64,000 nt of DNA from positions 620,001-684,000 of the forward strand of contig NZ_CP121684.1 in the NCBI RefSeq assembly GCF_029760935.1, read 5' to 3'. Position 1 is the stretch's first letter. Each line of letters starts with the position of its first letter. Origin of the DNA: Lysinibacter sp. HNR. GTDB taxonomy: Bacteria; Actinomycetota; Actinomycetes; Actinomycetales; Microbacteriaceae. The position numbers and the translations under genes were made by a program. Below are positions 9,242 to 18,157 of this stretch, piece after piece. Below the pieces are notes generated by a model. That model saw nothing but the letters and a program-made list of their open reading frames with translations. It did not search any database and had not been told where the DNA came from.

Positions 9242-9375
9242 GAGGTTCCTTAGAGTGGTGCGCTTGGGATGAGGGATCGTGCGCAGACAAAGAAAAGGGG
9301 TCTGCCCAGAATAGCACTCGTGTGAGCGTCGTTATTAATCGGGGTTTTGTCGGAGGGTGCGTGGCAAGATGAAGT

Positions 9376-11076
9376 GTGTACATTCTCGTTTCTGCCTCGC
9401 CCGAAGATCGGGGGCGTGTCACTCTGCGGCAGGTGAGTGCAGAGGGTCGGGTTTTCGACTCGCACACCGTTGACGAGGGCAACTTTGCGGCCACGGTAGA
9501 GCTCCTGAACGAAGACGACGTGCGTTGGGTATGGAGCGATACCTCTTATTGGTACCCGAAGCTCCTGCGGCAAAGTGTGGAGGTTCTACGCTGCCATGAT
9601 TTGCGTCTCTGCCACGTTATTCTCAAAAACTCAGAGTGGACGAGGGGGGCTTCTCGTTTCGAGGCTCCCAACCCCTTATGGGAGGGTATCGCTACTCCGA
9701 GTGCTGCCAACACAGGCGCAAACACTCTTTTCGACGGGGAAGAAAGCTTTGACGGGTTAGCTTTGCAGGGTGCGTCCTCTCCGATCGATTTCGATGAGTC
9801 ACTTCTTGAATTCCGTCGTCAACTTGAGGTCGTGGCCGGGAGCAGATACTCCGAGAGGTTAGCCCTCTTGCTTGTTGCTGAGTCCGCCGGCGCATTGGCA
9901 GCCGCTGAAATGCTGCATTATGGGATACCCTGGCGAGCGGATGTTCACGCACGGCTGCTGAGTGATATTCTGGGGCCTCGCCCGCAGCGCGGTGAACGTC
10001 CCGCACAAATGGAGCAACTGGTGTCCCGTATCCGTAAGGCTCTGGACAACCCCTCGGTGAACCCGGATTCTCAGCAGGATCTCCTGCGCAGCCTTAAACG
10101 GGCCGGTCTAGCGGTATCCAGTACCAGCAAGTGGGAGCTTCGCGATATTAAACATCCCGTTATCGAGCCCCTGCTCAGATATAAAAAACTCTCACGACTC
10201 TACACCGCAAACGGGTGGAACTGGTTAGACACCTGGGTGCGGGACGGTCGGTTTCACGCGGAATATATCGTGGGCGGGGTGGTTACCGGGCGCTGGGCTG
10301 CCCACGGTGGGGGCGCGCTTCAGCTTCCCGCTGTGGTGAGGCCCGCTGTTGTTGCGGATCCTGGATGGAAACTGGTGGTGGCCGATGCTGCTCAGCTTGA
10401 ACCCCGTATCTTATCTGCGATCTCGGGAGACGTGGCGATGGCGGATGCCGGACGGGGGCAAGACCTCTACCAGGCCCTGGTCGATCGGGGTGTTGTAGAC
10501 ACCCGTGAGCACGCCAAAATTGCGATGCTCGGGGCGCTTTATGGGTCCACAACCGGCAGGAGTGCCTCGCTGATGCCTCGTCTTGTGGCCGCTTTTCCCC
10601 GCGCCCTTCGTCTGGTTGAAGATGCTGCGCGAGAGGGAGAGTCGGGTGGGATCGTCACTACCTGGTTGGGGCGGAGCTCTCCCTCGCCTGAGGGTGAGTG
10701 GTGGGTCGAACTTATCAGAAATCCAGAGTCTCCTGCTGAGCCAAGGCGGGAGAAGGCTCGGAGCAAAGCTCGCGCGTGGGGGAGATTTACGCGCAATTTT
10801 GTCTGCCAGGGGAGTGCGGCGGAGTGGGCACTGTGCTGGTTGGCCGGGTTGCGTACTCGTCTTACGCAATTGGGTGATTCTCGGGCTCGTCCCTACCTGG
10901 CTTATTTTCTGCACGATGAGGTAGTGGTGCACACCCCCGAAGAATACGCGGAGGAGGTCGTTGAACTTGTGCGGGAGGCGGCCGCAGAGGCCGGTCGTTT
11001 ACTTTTTGGCGTTTTTCCTGTGGAATTTCCGGTGGAAGCAATCATTGCCGATAGTTATTCTGATGCCAAAAAATAA
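9376..11076 (+). CDS. Bifunctional 3'-5' exonuclease/DNA polymerase (family A, short form)
   Basis: 566 residues from a GTG start. The C-terminal half has the family A polymerase motifs: motif A VVADAAQLEPRILSAISGD, the O-helix EHAKIAMLGALYGSTTG (Lys and Tyr present) and motif C FLHDEVVVHTPEE, with the catalytic His-Asp-Glu. The N-terminal region (about 1-200) is in the position of the proofreading exonuclease domain but is strongly diverged. No 5'-nuclease domain is present. Family members accompany the full PolA in Microbacteriaceae and related groups; a repair role is likely but not shown by sequence. Confidence 0.85.
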   Translation: MYILVSASPEDRGRVTLRQVSAEGRVFDSHTVDEGNFAATVELLNEDDVRWVWSDTSYWYPKLLRQSVEVLRCHDLRLCHVILKNSEWTRGASRFEAPNPLWEGIATPSAANTGANTLFDGEESFDGLALQGASSPIDFDESLLEFRRQLEVVAGSRYSERLALLLVAESAGALAAAEMLHYGIPWRADVHARLLSDILGPRPQRGERPAQMEQLVSRIRKALDNPSVNPDSQQDLLRSLKRAGLAVSSTSKWELRDIKHPVIEPLLRYKKLSRLYTANGWNWLDTWVRDGRFHAEYIVGGVVTGRWAAHGGGALQLPAVVRPAVVADPGWKLVVADAAQLEPRILSAISGDVAMADAGRGQDLYQALVDRGVVDTREHAKIAMLGALYGSTTGRSASLMPRLVAAFPRALRLVEDAAREGESGGIVTTWLGRSSPSPEGEWWVELIRNPESPAEPRREKARSKARAWGRFTRNFVCQGSAAEWALCWLAGLRTRLTQLGDSRARPYLAYFLHDEVVVHTPEEYAEEVVELVREAAAEAGRLLFGVFPVEFPVEAIIADSYSDAKK

Positions 11077-11211
11077 CCGAGATTGTTCTTACGTCATGCA
11101 ATAGTTATTGCTATGTTAAGAATATCGCGTAAGAACCCTTGACCCGGATCGTTAGGTAGGGAGTATTCTTTGCTGATAGGCCGCAGATTATGGGTGAGAA
11201 AGGGGATGGAT

Positions 11212-11679
11212 ATGCCGCATGTGACCCGTGGTGTAGAAACGATTGATGAGTATGTTGATCGGCTTCCTGACGAGAGACAGGGACCTTTTGAACGATTGCT
11301 CGCGATTATTCGCGAATCGATTGATCCGGGCTTCGAAGAGCGCATGATCTATGGGATGCCCGGATGGGTGGTGCCCTTCAGTTCATTCCCCGCTGGATAT
11401 CACGCGGCACCAGGTTTACCCGTTCCTTTTATTAACCTGGGCAACCAGAAGAACTATATATCGCTGTACCATCTGGGTTTATACACGAGACTAGAGGATC
11501 TTGAATGGTTTAAAACCGCTTATTCTCGCACCGGATTTCCCCTCAATATAGGCAAAAGCTGTATTCGTTTGGAAAGTATGAATAAGATTCCCTACGAACT
11601 CATTGGTGAGTTGGTCGGCAGGATCGGCATGGATGATTATCTGCACCGTTATGTAGAGTCGCGCTCCTCATCGCTGTGA
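11212..11679 (+). CDS. DUF1801/YdhG-like small protein
   Basis: 155 residues from ATG 11212, chosen because AAAGGGG lies six bases upstream; TTG 11170 and ATG 11206 are in-frame alternatives. Features of the DUF1801 fold: TIDEYVDRLPDERQGPFERLL, then ERMIYGMPGW, then a Tyr/His-rich core (NYISLYHLGL) and a late GKSCIRLESMNKIPYELIGEL. Members are small cytoplasmic proteins related to the iron-chaperone-like YdhG fold; biochemical role unproven. A strong hairpin at 11701 ends the unit. Confidence 0.75.
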   Translation: MPHVTRGVETIDEYVDRLPDERQGPFERLLAIIRESIDPGFEERMIYGMPGWVVPFSSFPAGYHAAPGLPVPFINLGNQKNYISLYHLGLYTRLEDLEWFKTAYSRTGFPLNIGKSCIRLESMNKIPYELIGELVGRIGMDDYLHRYVESRSSSL

Positions 11680-11700
11680 GGCTACGTGTGTTTAAAGCCT

Positions 11701-11748
11701 GACGGGGGTGTGATGCGTTGGGAGAAACTCGCGCACCACACCCCCGTC
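11701..11748. terminator. Bidirectional hairpin between convergent genes
   Basis: A perfect 12-bp stem, GACGGGGGTGTG (11701-11712) with CACACCCCCGTC (11737-11748), around a 24-base loop. It sits between the DUF1801 gene (+) and the membrane protein gene (-), which converge here. Confidence 0.7.
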
Positions 11749-11758
11749 AGTGAAGCTA

Positions 11759-12235
11759 TTAGGCGTTACGGCGTGGTGTAACCGCCGTGAGTGCCCAACC
11801 CAGGAGTCCGATCATAAGGCCCGCTCCCATGGCAAAAGCTGCAACACCGTATGAGACCACAGAGGTGAAGAGCGATGCTCGTAAGAAAGAAGCGTTCATG
11901 GCCACCGCGCGGATCGGGTCATTCTGTTCGAGCTCAGCATAGGTTTTGCCACCCGTCATTTCCAGTGTGTGGACATTGATGATGTCAGCCTGAGCGAGGG
12001 CGGTAAAGGGTCCTGCTACCTGGGAGCCTCCCAGGAATGCGGCGTCCTCACTCACCGTTATCTCCTCAGCGCGAAGCTGGGTGGTGACAACCCCCCACAC
12101 GACTCCACCGGCAACTATCATGACGGCCCCCGCAAGAATTGCCAGGAAGCCGATCCATCGAACAGCGCGGAACTTGCCGTTTCCGGCGGTTGCACTTCCC
12201 GTGGCAGGGCTCTCCGGAGCAGTGATGTCGGTCAT
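11759..12235 (-). CDS. Conserved small membrane protein
   Basis: 158 residues. A Ser/Ala/Thr-rich N-terminus is followed by a helix at about 28-50 (WIGFLAILAGAVMIVAGGVVWG), an external segment of about 70 residues with TVSEDAAFLGG and AQADIINVHTLEMTGGKTYAEL, then two helices near 120-152. This layout is a common actinobacterial membrane family of unknown function, sometimes mislabelled LigA. ATG 12235 is preceded on its strand by GAAAGGAAAAAC. No functional residues can be named. Confidence 0.75.
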   Translation of the reverse strand: MTDITAPESPATGSATAGNGKFRAVRWIGFLAILAGAVMIVAGGVVWGVVTTQLRAEEITVSEDAAFLGGSQVAGPFTALAQADIINVHTLEMTGGKTYAELEQNDPIRAVAMNASFLRASLFTSVVSYGVAAFAMGAGLMIGLLGWALTAVTPRRNA

Positions 12236-13043
12236 GTTTTTCCTTTCATTGGGGCCGCAACGCGATGTGCGAAGTGGCCGATCATGGGCACAGGGAAGTT
12301 GTGATAGAGCTACGAAGCTGTAGAAGAAGAATGCTCAATCTGTGGTTGGAAAAAACCAGGACAAATGTTTTGTCTATTGCTTGTTCGCAATAAGTGATTA
12401 TAAGTATATTCTATACCTAATTGGGGTTGAGTGTTGTATCGGCAAGATTTTTGGGGGGTTTGTTTCAATTCTGATATTGATGGATATTGCGGGTCTGTCC
12501 TGTGGTTGAGCGCGGAGCAGTATCGACCGCATTGCCGTTGCAGAATCGACACTGCTCATTGGGAGAGCAGCAGCGTGGTGGCGATCTCCGAACGTAATTT
12601 TTGACTTCCCTGGGGTGTGCCCGCTTCGACCACTGATTGGTGCGTCAACGGTGTCGGATTGACTCTGGACTCAATGATTGCCCGCGGTGCGTATACGTAT
12701 GCTCCCTTGACTAAATGTGGTGGCGAATTCACCGCGGCTTCCACCGCTGACCCGTTCGGTACTGTTATTGGACTGATGCGCAGCCCTCATTGGGTATGCC
12801 AAAGCTAGGCTCTGAGGTCATTGCTTTTTGTGCAAGATGACTTGATAACGATGCTCATCGGATTTGATGGAATTTGTCTTCGGTTGAAATTGACGTGAGG
12901 TGGTGGTCAGGCAGCTTGCCAATGCTATGGTTCCTCGGCATAACACAAAGGAACGATACGGAAAATCATAGAACCCCGCGGTGTAAAAGCTATGTGAGTG
13001 CTCTTGCGTCTAGTTCCAATGAATTTATCCTTGCTCATATTGC
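12236..13043. other. AT-rich spacer with no convincing gene
   Basis: About 800 bases. 12300-12480 is noticeably AT-rich. A 62-codon frame on the minus strand (12556-12744) extends upstream without a clear start, and a 63-codon frame runs on the plus strand. Neither has a recognisable product; the minus one could be the 3' relic of a lost gene. The last part should hold the MarR promoter. Confidence 0.4.
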
Positions 13044-13068
13044 TAGCCACCTAGTAATATGGTGGCTA
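13044..13068. promoter_or_regulatory. Inverted repeat, candidate MarR operator
   Basis: TAGCCACC (13044-13051) and GGTGGCTA (13061-13068) form a perfect 8-bp inverted repeat with a 9-base AT-rich centre, ending directly before the ATG of the MarR gene at 13069. Size and symmetry fit a MarR dimer site, so autorepression at the start codon is plausible; as RNA it would also hide the start region. Confidence 0.5.
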
Positions 13069-13572
13069 ATGAATAATACAGTTGGCATCAAACAAGAACT
13101 TCTGCTGTCTCGCATCGGTGACGATGAGTCGGCCCGATTGGTGATGACGGTACTCACTACAGCGCGACGCATCGATGCGGCCTGTGCCGAATTGCTCGCC
13201 CAGCATGACCTGTCAGAGGGTCGCCTCGCGGCGCTCCTGGCGATATCTGCCGAACCGGATATCACGCCACGAACGTTGGGAGATCGGCTCGAAGTTACCT
13301 CAGCGACAGTTACCGGGCTGCTGGATCGCCTCGACCGAGACCGGCTGGTCGAGCGTAGTCCCCACGAGACCGACCGTCGCACGCATATGCTGAGGGTAAC
13401 GGCTGTCGGGGAGTGGCTTCTCTCTCGCCTTGTGCCGGTCTATGCTGATTGGCTCGACCGGCTTGGGGCGGGGATCGACGCGGACGAACGTAGCGGTGTG
13501 GCTCTTGCTCTGGCTGAGATGCAGCGGAATCTCACTGTGCAGCGAAGCCTCACCACTGTGGTAGACGGATGA
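13069..13572 (+). CDS. MarR-family transcriptional regulator
   Basis: 167 residues from ATG 13069. The frame stays open upstream to 12874, but those 65 codons look non-coding and the fold begins after 13069. The winged helix is clear: TPRTLGDRLEVTSATVTGLLDRLDRDRLVER with the wing HETDRRTHMLRVT (about 72-115), flanked by dimerisation helices. It overlaps the next gene by four bases (ATGA), so the pair is translationally coupled. A perfect inverted repeat abuts the start codon and probably is its own operator. Ligand unknown. Confidence 0.85.
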   Translation: MNNTVGIKQELLLSRIGDDESARLVMTVLTTARRIDAACAELLAQHDLSEGRLAALLAISAEPDITPRTLGDRLEVTSATVTGLLDRLDRDRLVERSPHETDRRTHMLRVTAVGEWLLSRLVPVYADWLDRLGAGIDADERSGVALALAEMQRNLTVQRSLTTVVDG

Positions 13573-14351
13573 GTGAGCGCGTGGCACGTAGTCGCACCGA
13601 GATCGACGCGGTGCGTCTTGCTTCGCTCAACGCGGGTACCTCGTCTTCGCGCACGCTCTCTGAAGCTCTCGCTATCGATCACACGGTGTTGCTTCGAGCC
13701 GTGCTTCCTGACGCAGGGGGCAGGTTGCGCGTTGAGGTTGCCGAGGCGCAGGAGCGCGGTATCCTCAAACGAATGACGCTTATTGGTGCTGCCCTGGCCG
13801 ATCGTCTCGCCGAGGAAGAGGTTGGGCGCTTGGCTGATCACCCCTCCGATACTGTGCGCGGTTGGATCTGTTTTCTCATCGCAGCCCGTACCGCGGCTGG
13901 CCCTGCTGTGTTACTTGATCGGCTCCGGCGGTTCGCCGATGATGAACATTTCACTGTGCGCGAATGGGTATGGATGGCAGCGCGTTCGACACTCGTCAGC
14001 GATCTTGACACCAGCATCGACCTGCTCACCGGTTGGACGAACGACCCGTCTGAACGGGTGCGCCGCTTCACTAGTGAAGCGCTTCGACCGCGCGGCGTCT
14101 GGGCGGCACACATTACCGTGCTCAAAAAACAACCGGAACGTGGCGAACCGATCTTGCACCCCCTTCGAGCCGATCCGTCGCGCTATGTGCAGGACTCAGT
14201 GGCGAATTGGATCAACGATGCTGCGAAGACTCGTCCGGATTGGGCTATCAAGCTGTGTGACCGATGGGTCGATGAAAACGACGATGCTGCCACCGCTCGA
14301 ATCGTGAAGCGCGCTCTGCGCTCCGTGAATTATTCTCCCGCACGCCCATAG
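13569..14351 (+). CDS. HEAT-repeat DNA alkylation repair-like protein (AlkC/AlkD type)
   Basis: 260 residues, all helical HEAT-like repeats. Diagnostic stretches are DHPSDTVRGWICFLIAART, DDEHFTVREWVWMAARSTL and RVRRFTSEALRPRGVWAAHI, the last close to the RRLASEGxRPRLPW block of AlkC-type alkylpurine glycosylases. The order of repeats and length agree with that family, though catalytic identity cannot be proven by eye. It is translationally coupled to a MarR regulator, suggesting control by a stress or xenobiotic signal. Probable role: recognition or excision of alkylated bases. Confidence 0.65.
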   Translation: MSERVARSRTEIDAVRLASLNAGTSSSRTLSEALAIDHTVLLRAVLPDAGGRLRVEVAEAQERGILKRMTLIGAALADRLAEEEVGRLADHPSDTVRGWICFLIAARTAAGPAVLLDRLRRFADDEHFTVREWVWMAARSTLVSDLDTSIDLLTGWTNDPSERVRRFTSEALRPRGVWAAHITVLKKQPERGEPILHPLRADPSRYVQDSVANWINDAAKTRPDWAIKLCDRWVDENDDAATARIVKRALRSVNYSPARP

Positions 14352-14796
14352 AGAATTAGTCAGCTGCTTGATCGCCAGCTTGAGTTCGTGCTTACTCAGG
14401 TTGAGGCGGGGAAACAAGTCCGAGAGACACACGCGTCGACTGTGCCGTGTTCCGCGTATTCACAGAGGATGGGGGGACTTTCATCGAATGCCCAGGCCGC
14501 TTCCCACGCCTCCATGACACGACTCGGGTTGTTGTTCGGGATCGAAAAGTTTGCACGGAGTAAAGGCCCACGCCCGAAGAAGCTCAGGCCGAACAGTTGA
14601 TCGTACGGATTGAATACACAGTGCGCGATGGAAGCACAACCGTGCGCGATGTAGGGTCTATTATTTTGCATCTACACAGGGCCGCTGGCATCTGATATTC
14701 ACGCACACAGACCCACTCCTGTTTGCTCGGCTCCACAACCCAAAAACCCGGAGTCGCAACACCGTTTGTCAACGATGTTGCGACTCCGGACAAAAG
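14352..14796. other. Spacer before tRNA-Leu, possible decayed reading frame
   Basis: No intact gene. One plus-strand frame runs from 14405 to a TGA at 14693 with a single internal stop (TAA at 14561) and an amino-acid mix that looks coding, so this may be the tail of a lost gene. No homolog is recognised, and the point is weak. Confidence 0.25.
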
Positions 14797-14878
14797 TACG
14801 GGAGAAGGGACTTGAACCCTCACACCTTGCGGCACAGGAACCTAAATCCTGCGTGTCTACCAATTCCACCACTCCCGC
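14797..14878 (-). tRNA. tRNA-Leu (anticodon UAG)
   Basis: 82 bases on the minus strand. The acceptor stem GCGGGAG pairs with CTCCCGT (one G-U), the discriminator is A, the D-arm contains GGTAGAC, the anticodon loop TTTAGGT gives UAG, there is a short variable arm, and the T-arm is GGGTTCAAGTCCC. CCA is not encoded. Confidence 0.93.
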
Positions 14879-15012
14879 GGGCGTTAACAATCATAGTGGT
14901 AGTTCTGGTGTTCAAGCGACAAGCCCCGGTTCTAGGGGCAGCTCCCAGGCCCAGCGTCGATAGACCGAAAAGGTACGGACGGGTCAGTGTGTGTGAGGCG
15001 GCAATGTTCCTC

Positions 15013-15052
15013 GCAACGCAACGCAACGGATCGGATCGGATTGCATTGCATT
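15013..15052. repeat. Run of eight pentamers
   Basis: Three GCAAC, then GGATC GGATC GGATT, then GCATT GCATT, all in one 5-base register over 40 bases. The flanking GCAA and UUGC blocks could pair imperfectly if transcribed. Non-coding. Confidence 0.7.
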
Positions 15053-15440
15053 TCCTAGCTCCATACAGATCATAAAACTTAATTGAGAACCGGCTCCGAT
15101 GGGTATGAAACACAAACACGACGAAGACTGTTTATAGATGAGGTGATGGGAGCGTTGTACACGTGATTGCATCGCTCAGGAACCTCTCGATCAGTACCCA
15201 CCGGCTGATTGGACACGACCACTTTTGCGGCCACGCTATGCGCGTATAGTCGATACCTTGAGCGTGCAATCGCACTCACTGGAAGGTGAAGAAGTCTTGT
15301 GGCAAAACCGTCTGAGCGTGGGTGGTGGCCAAAGAAGCACGCTTGCGATGCTTTTTTGCGGCAATGTTTTACTTATTAAATTTAGCTACTTTTAAAATTC
15401 AAGTTTCTGAAAGATTTCTGTTTTAAATAGTACTTCAGCC

Positions 15441-15453
15441 TAACCTTTGGTTA
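15441..15453. promoter_or_regulatory. Small inverted repeat upstream of the SipW-type cluster
   Basis: TAACC-TTT-GGTTA, 62 bases before the first start codon, inside the AT-rich upstream region. It could be an operator half-site pair; no regulator can be assigned. Confidence 0.3.
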
Positions 15454-15514
15454 CAATTGCGTTGAAATATTTTACGTTTTTTGAAGTTAAACACGAGCAA
15501 AGAAGAGGAAACCT

Positions 15515-16117
15515 GTGAAAAAGATTACTAAGGCTACATTTTCTACCGGAGCAGCTATTTTGTTACTGATTGGTTCTGGTGGCACACTGGCCTATTGGAG
15601 TCAGACATCACACTCAGCGCAAAGCGATATAACGGCGGGAAACTTGCAGCTAGCAGCTAAGGGAACTCCCACATGGAAGATTAAGCACGCAGCGGGTGCA
15701 GAAAGCACAGTAGCCGATATTGCCAAGCTGCGTATTGTGCCGGGGGACACACTTACATACACTTTCCCCGCCGAGATCACGGCTCAGGGTAAAAATTTGC
15801 GTTTCCAAGTTGGACTCGCGGATGGTGCGGTGGCAACGCCTACTAATCCAACGGCTGCGGATACTGCTTTGGCGGGCTTTTTGAAGGCGAACGCAACTTT
15901 TACCGTTGATAACGCGACAGCTTTGAAAGATATAAACGGTAATGATGTGCCGAACGTTTTTGAGCACAAGGTAGACGAGTCAAAAACTTATGCAACGACT
16001 ATTACGGCATCCATAAATTGGCCTTCTGTGGGGGATAACAACACAGGGAAGGCCGGCAAAGTGAACCTGTCGCAATTTTCTCTAACCGTCACACAAATTG
16101 ACGGTTCTTTGTACTAA
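15515..16117 (+). CDS. SipW-type signal-peptide secreted protein 1 (TasA-like class)
   Basis: 200 residues from a GTG with AGAGGAAACCT upstream. The N-terminus is the alternate type of signal used by SipW-class peptidases: a basic MKKITKATF, a hydrophobic run, then GGTLAYWSQ before the polar mature part SAQSDITAGNLQLA. The rest is a beta-rich, Lys/Thr/Asp-rich domain without Cys or membrane helix, with a PGDTLTYTF motif usual in this class. It heads a five-gene cluster whose last gene is the matching peptidase. Likely a secreted surface or matrix protein, by analogy with TasA-class fibre proteins; fibre formation is inference. Confidence 0.78.
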   Translation: MKKITKATFSTGAAILLLIGSGGTLAYWSQTSHSAQSDITAGNLQLAAKGTPTWKIKHAAGAESTVADIAKLRIVPGDTLTYTFPAEITAQGKNLRFQVGLADGAVATPTNPTAADTALAGFLKANATFTVDNATALKDINGNDVPNVFEHKVDESKTYATTITASINWPSVGDNNTGKAGKVNLSQFSLTVTQIDGSLY

Positions 16118-16204
16118 TCGCAGCCTTCACACCAGCACCAGTCTGGTATCTGGGCAATTTTTATAATCGGGCATCACACTTTAAGAATAATGAGGAAGTG
16201 ACCT

Positions 16205-16792
16205 ATGGTTTCGGCGACAAGGTTCGGTCGCTCATGGCGGCTTTTACGTTCACTGATGCTTGTGACCGGTATCTGTGGTATCGCAATAGTTTTTGGGCTT
16301 AGCATTGCGGGTGAAACGTATGCGCAACTCAGTTCTAAAATTTCAAGCAAAGGCCCAATAACAATTCAAGCCGGTACGTTGACCCTTGCAATCAATGATT
16401 CTAGTTCTGTACAGCTTGGTGACTGGCAGATCGGTCCGAGTAAACCTGTTGCCAAGGCTTTTAAGATTACAAATACCGGCCACGTTGATACCACTATCAA
16501 CGCTCAGATTCAAACAGGGAGTAAATCGCCCGACCTCGTAAATCATGCAAACGCGAGAATCACCAGTGTGGCAGACGCGAATGCGTGTAAGGTCGGTCTT
16601 GTTGTATAACCCTTAAAACTTCTGAGCGGGTACACCATGCCAAAGAGTGACAGTGTGATCAAGGCTGGGGCTTCGGGTTGGTATTGCTTAGAAGTCGCTT
16701 TGCCTACAAGCTCTCCAGCGAGCGTGAGCGGTCAGTCACTCAACTTCACCGTGACAATTAACGGTACTCAATCTCAGGAAAAGGCAAGTTGA
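16205..16792 (+). pseudogene. SipW-type secreted protein 2, interrupted by in-frame TAA
   Basis: ATG 16205 follows AGGAAG. The frame has an N-terminal hydrophobic segment, then ETYAQLSS and GTLTLAINDSSSVQLGDW, and stops at TAA 16607-16609 after 134 codons. In the same frame, without any shift, translation would go on for 61 more codons to TGA 16790-16792. This second part aligns with the next gene: ACKVGLVV*PLKLLSGYTMP then AGASGWYC here, ACTAAVNIPSSALSGTWYAP then AGASVIYC there. The intact product would be 195 residues. Only one base need differ for an open gene, so this is a recent nonsense mutation, a sequencing error or, less likely, programmed readthrough. Re-initiation at in-frame ATG 16637 is also possible. 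Confidence 0.75.
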
Positions 16793-16799
16793 CCCGATA

Positions 16800-18155
16800 A
16801 TGAGACAGAAAAACAGGCGCTGGTTGGCTGGTGGACGACTTTTTATTATTTCAAGTGTTACCGCGTTTCTTGTTGCACTGGGTGGTGGAAGTTGGGCTTA
16901 CTGGACAGCCACGGTCTCGGCCTCAGGTGTGTTGACTACCCAGAAAGTTGAGGTAGCACAGGAAAATTTTTCTAATCTAGCGGCTAGCTACACATCTACT
17001 GCTCGCACGAACACTGGCGTGTTCACGGTTATGAACAGGGGACAGGTAAAGGGTGTTGCGTCAGCGAATATCTCTGCTCCTGAGGAGTTAGCCAAAGATT
17101 TCTCTATTCGGGTATGGCCTGTGAATGCGGCCAATGCATGTACGGCTGCGGTGAATATCCCCTCATCTGCTCTCAGCGGTACGTGGTATGCCCCGCCCAA
17201 GCTGGAAGCCAATCTGGATGCTGGAGCGAGCGTCATATATTGTGTGCGTACGACAATCGTTGATTGGAACAAGATCACCGCGCCCGGTCAGAAGATCGAG
17301 CCGCAAATCAAACTGACGATCACGAGTGAAGACGGTTGGGTCGCAACCGCGAACCCAGCGAAGAACACTCAGACAACGCAGGGCAGGTACCCACTCATAA
17401 CAAAACCTCTTGGAGTGGGTTTGTACACAATTAGCAGCAAGGGGAACGAAACGTTTTGCCTTGATGTCAGGAAGGGTTTGACGGAGAACGCGCCCATTAT
17501 CTCCTGGAAATGTAATGGTGCTACAAACCAAGCGTGGGGGTTCACTCCTGTGTCTGCTTTGGATCTGTCGCTCCTCTTCATGAAACCGAAGCATGCAACT
17601 GATCGTAATCTCACCTATACGGAGAAGGGTGATCTTGGGGGGCTCAAGCTTGGAGAGATGTTTATTGAGAAAGCCAACCAAAATAGCGAGAAACAGAAAT
17701 GGTATGTTCGGGAAGGACCAGGTTTCCATCAAATCGAGAGTGCTAAAACAGGTCTGTGCATTGGCTTGAGTAGCAATGGGGGAAACGATGAGAATTATAT
17801 GTCAACCGTTTCTTGTGGTGACGCATTAGCGCAGCTTGTCATTAAAAAAGCGAATATCACGTTCTCTCAGAGCTACGATACTCTTCGTTTCACATTTGGA
17901 GATTCCACGTTTGATACGGCGGTGAGGCTCCAGCGTTGGGACGGTTCGGCTTGGTTAGACACGGGAAGCTTTGCGGACGGTATGCCATACCTGGAGTATG
18001 CGTATACAACCTCGGATGCGTCGTTGGGAAGTTACCTTCCGGCTGATACCAGTTCTTTTCGTGTTATCGCATCCTCTGGAGAGATCCTGTGGGACGGTAT
18101 CGAGCTGAATCGTGCAGGGGTAGAAGTAACGTTGAAGAGCGACGGGATGGGTTAG
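16800..18155 (+). CDS. SipW-type secreted protein 3 with ricin-type lectin domain
   Basis: 451 residues, starting seven bases after the end of the interrupted gene. A SipW-type signal (GGGSWAYWTATVSASGVLT) covers about 20-50. Residues 50-185 form a beta domain homologous to the previous gene, with a Cys pair (NACTAAVN and VIYCVRT). From about 200 to 355 comes a ricin B-like trefoil: TFCLDVRKG, WKCNGATNQAWGF, and later TGLCIGLSSNGG with VSCGD. The last 95 residues form a further beta region (FTFGDSTFDTAVRLQRWDG). The lectin domain suggests carbohydrate binding outside the cell. No sorting signal is visible. Confidence 0.78.
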   Translation: MRQKNRRWLAGGRLFIISSVTAFLVALGGGSWAYWTATVSASGVLTTQKVEVAQENFSNLAASYTSTARTNTGVFTVMNRGQVKGVASANISAPEELAKDFSIRVWPVNAANACTAAVNIPSSALSGTWYAPPKLEANLDAGASVIYCVRTTIVDWNKITAPGQKIEPQIKLTITSEDGWVATANPAKNTQTTQGRYPLITKPLGVGLYTISSKGNETFCLDVRKGLTENAPIISWKCNGATNQAWGFTPVSALDLSLLFMKPKHATDRNLTYTEKGDLGGLKLGEMFIEKANQNSEKQKWYVREGPGFHQIESAKTGLCIGLSSNGGNDENYMSTVSCGDALAQLVIKKANITFSQSYDTLRFTFGDSTFDTAVRLQRWDGSAWLDTGSFADGMPYLEYAYTTSDASLGSYLPADTSSFRVIASSGEILWDGIELNRAGVEVTLKSDGMG

Positions 18156-18157
18156 AG

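Larger units (their letters stand above)
14879..15514. other. Spacer upstream of the SipW-type cluster
   Basis: No convincing gene. It holds a pentamer repeat tract (15013-15052) and a tiny 26-codon frame from a GTG at 15299. The stretch from about 15350 to the first gene is very AT-rich and carries a 5-bp inverted repeat at 15441, so it is the likely promoter region of the secretion cluster. Confidence 0.5.

Noticed and set aside
12874-13068. N-terminal extension of the MarR frame by 65 codons
   Set aside because: The extension has no ribosome site, overlaps the operator-like palindrome, and adds residues that do not belong to the MarR fold.
12236-14878. Possible genomic island integrated at tRNA-Leu
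   Set aside because: No integrase, and no second copy of the tRNA 3' end was found by eye on the far side of the MarR-HEAT genes.
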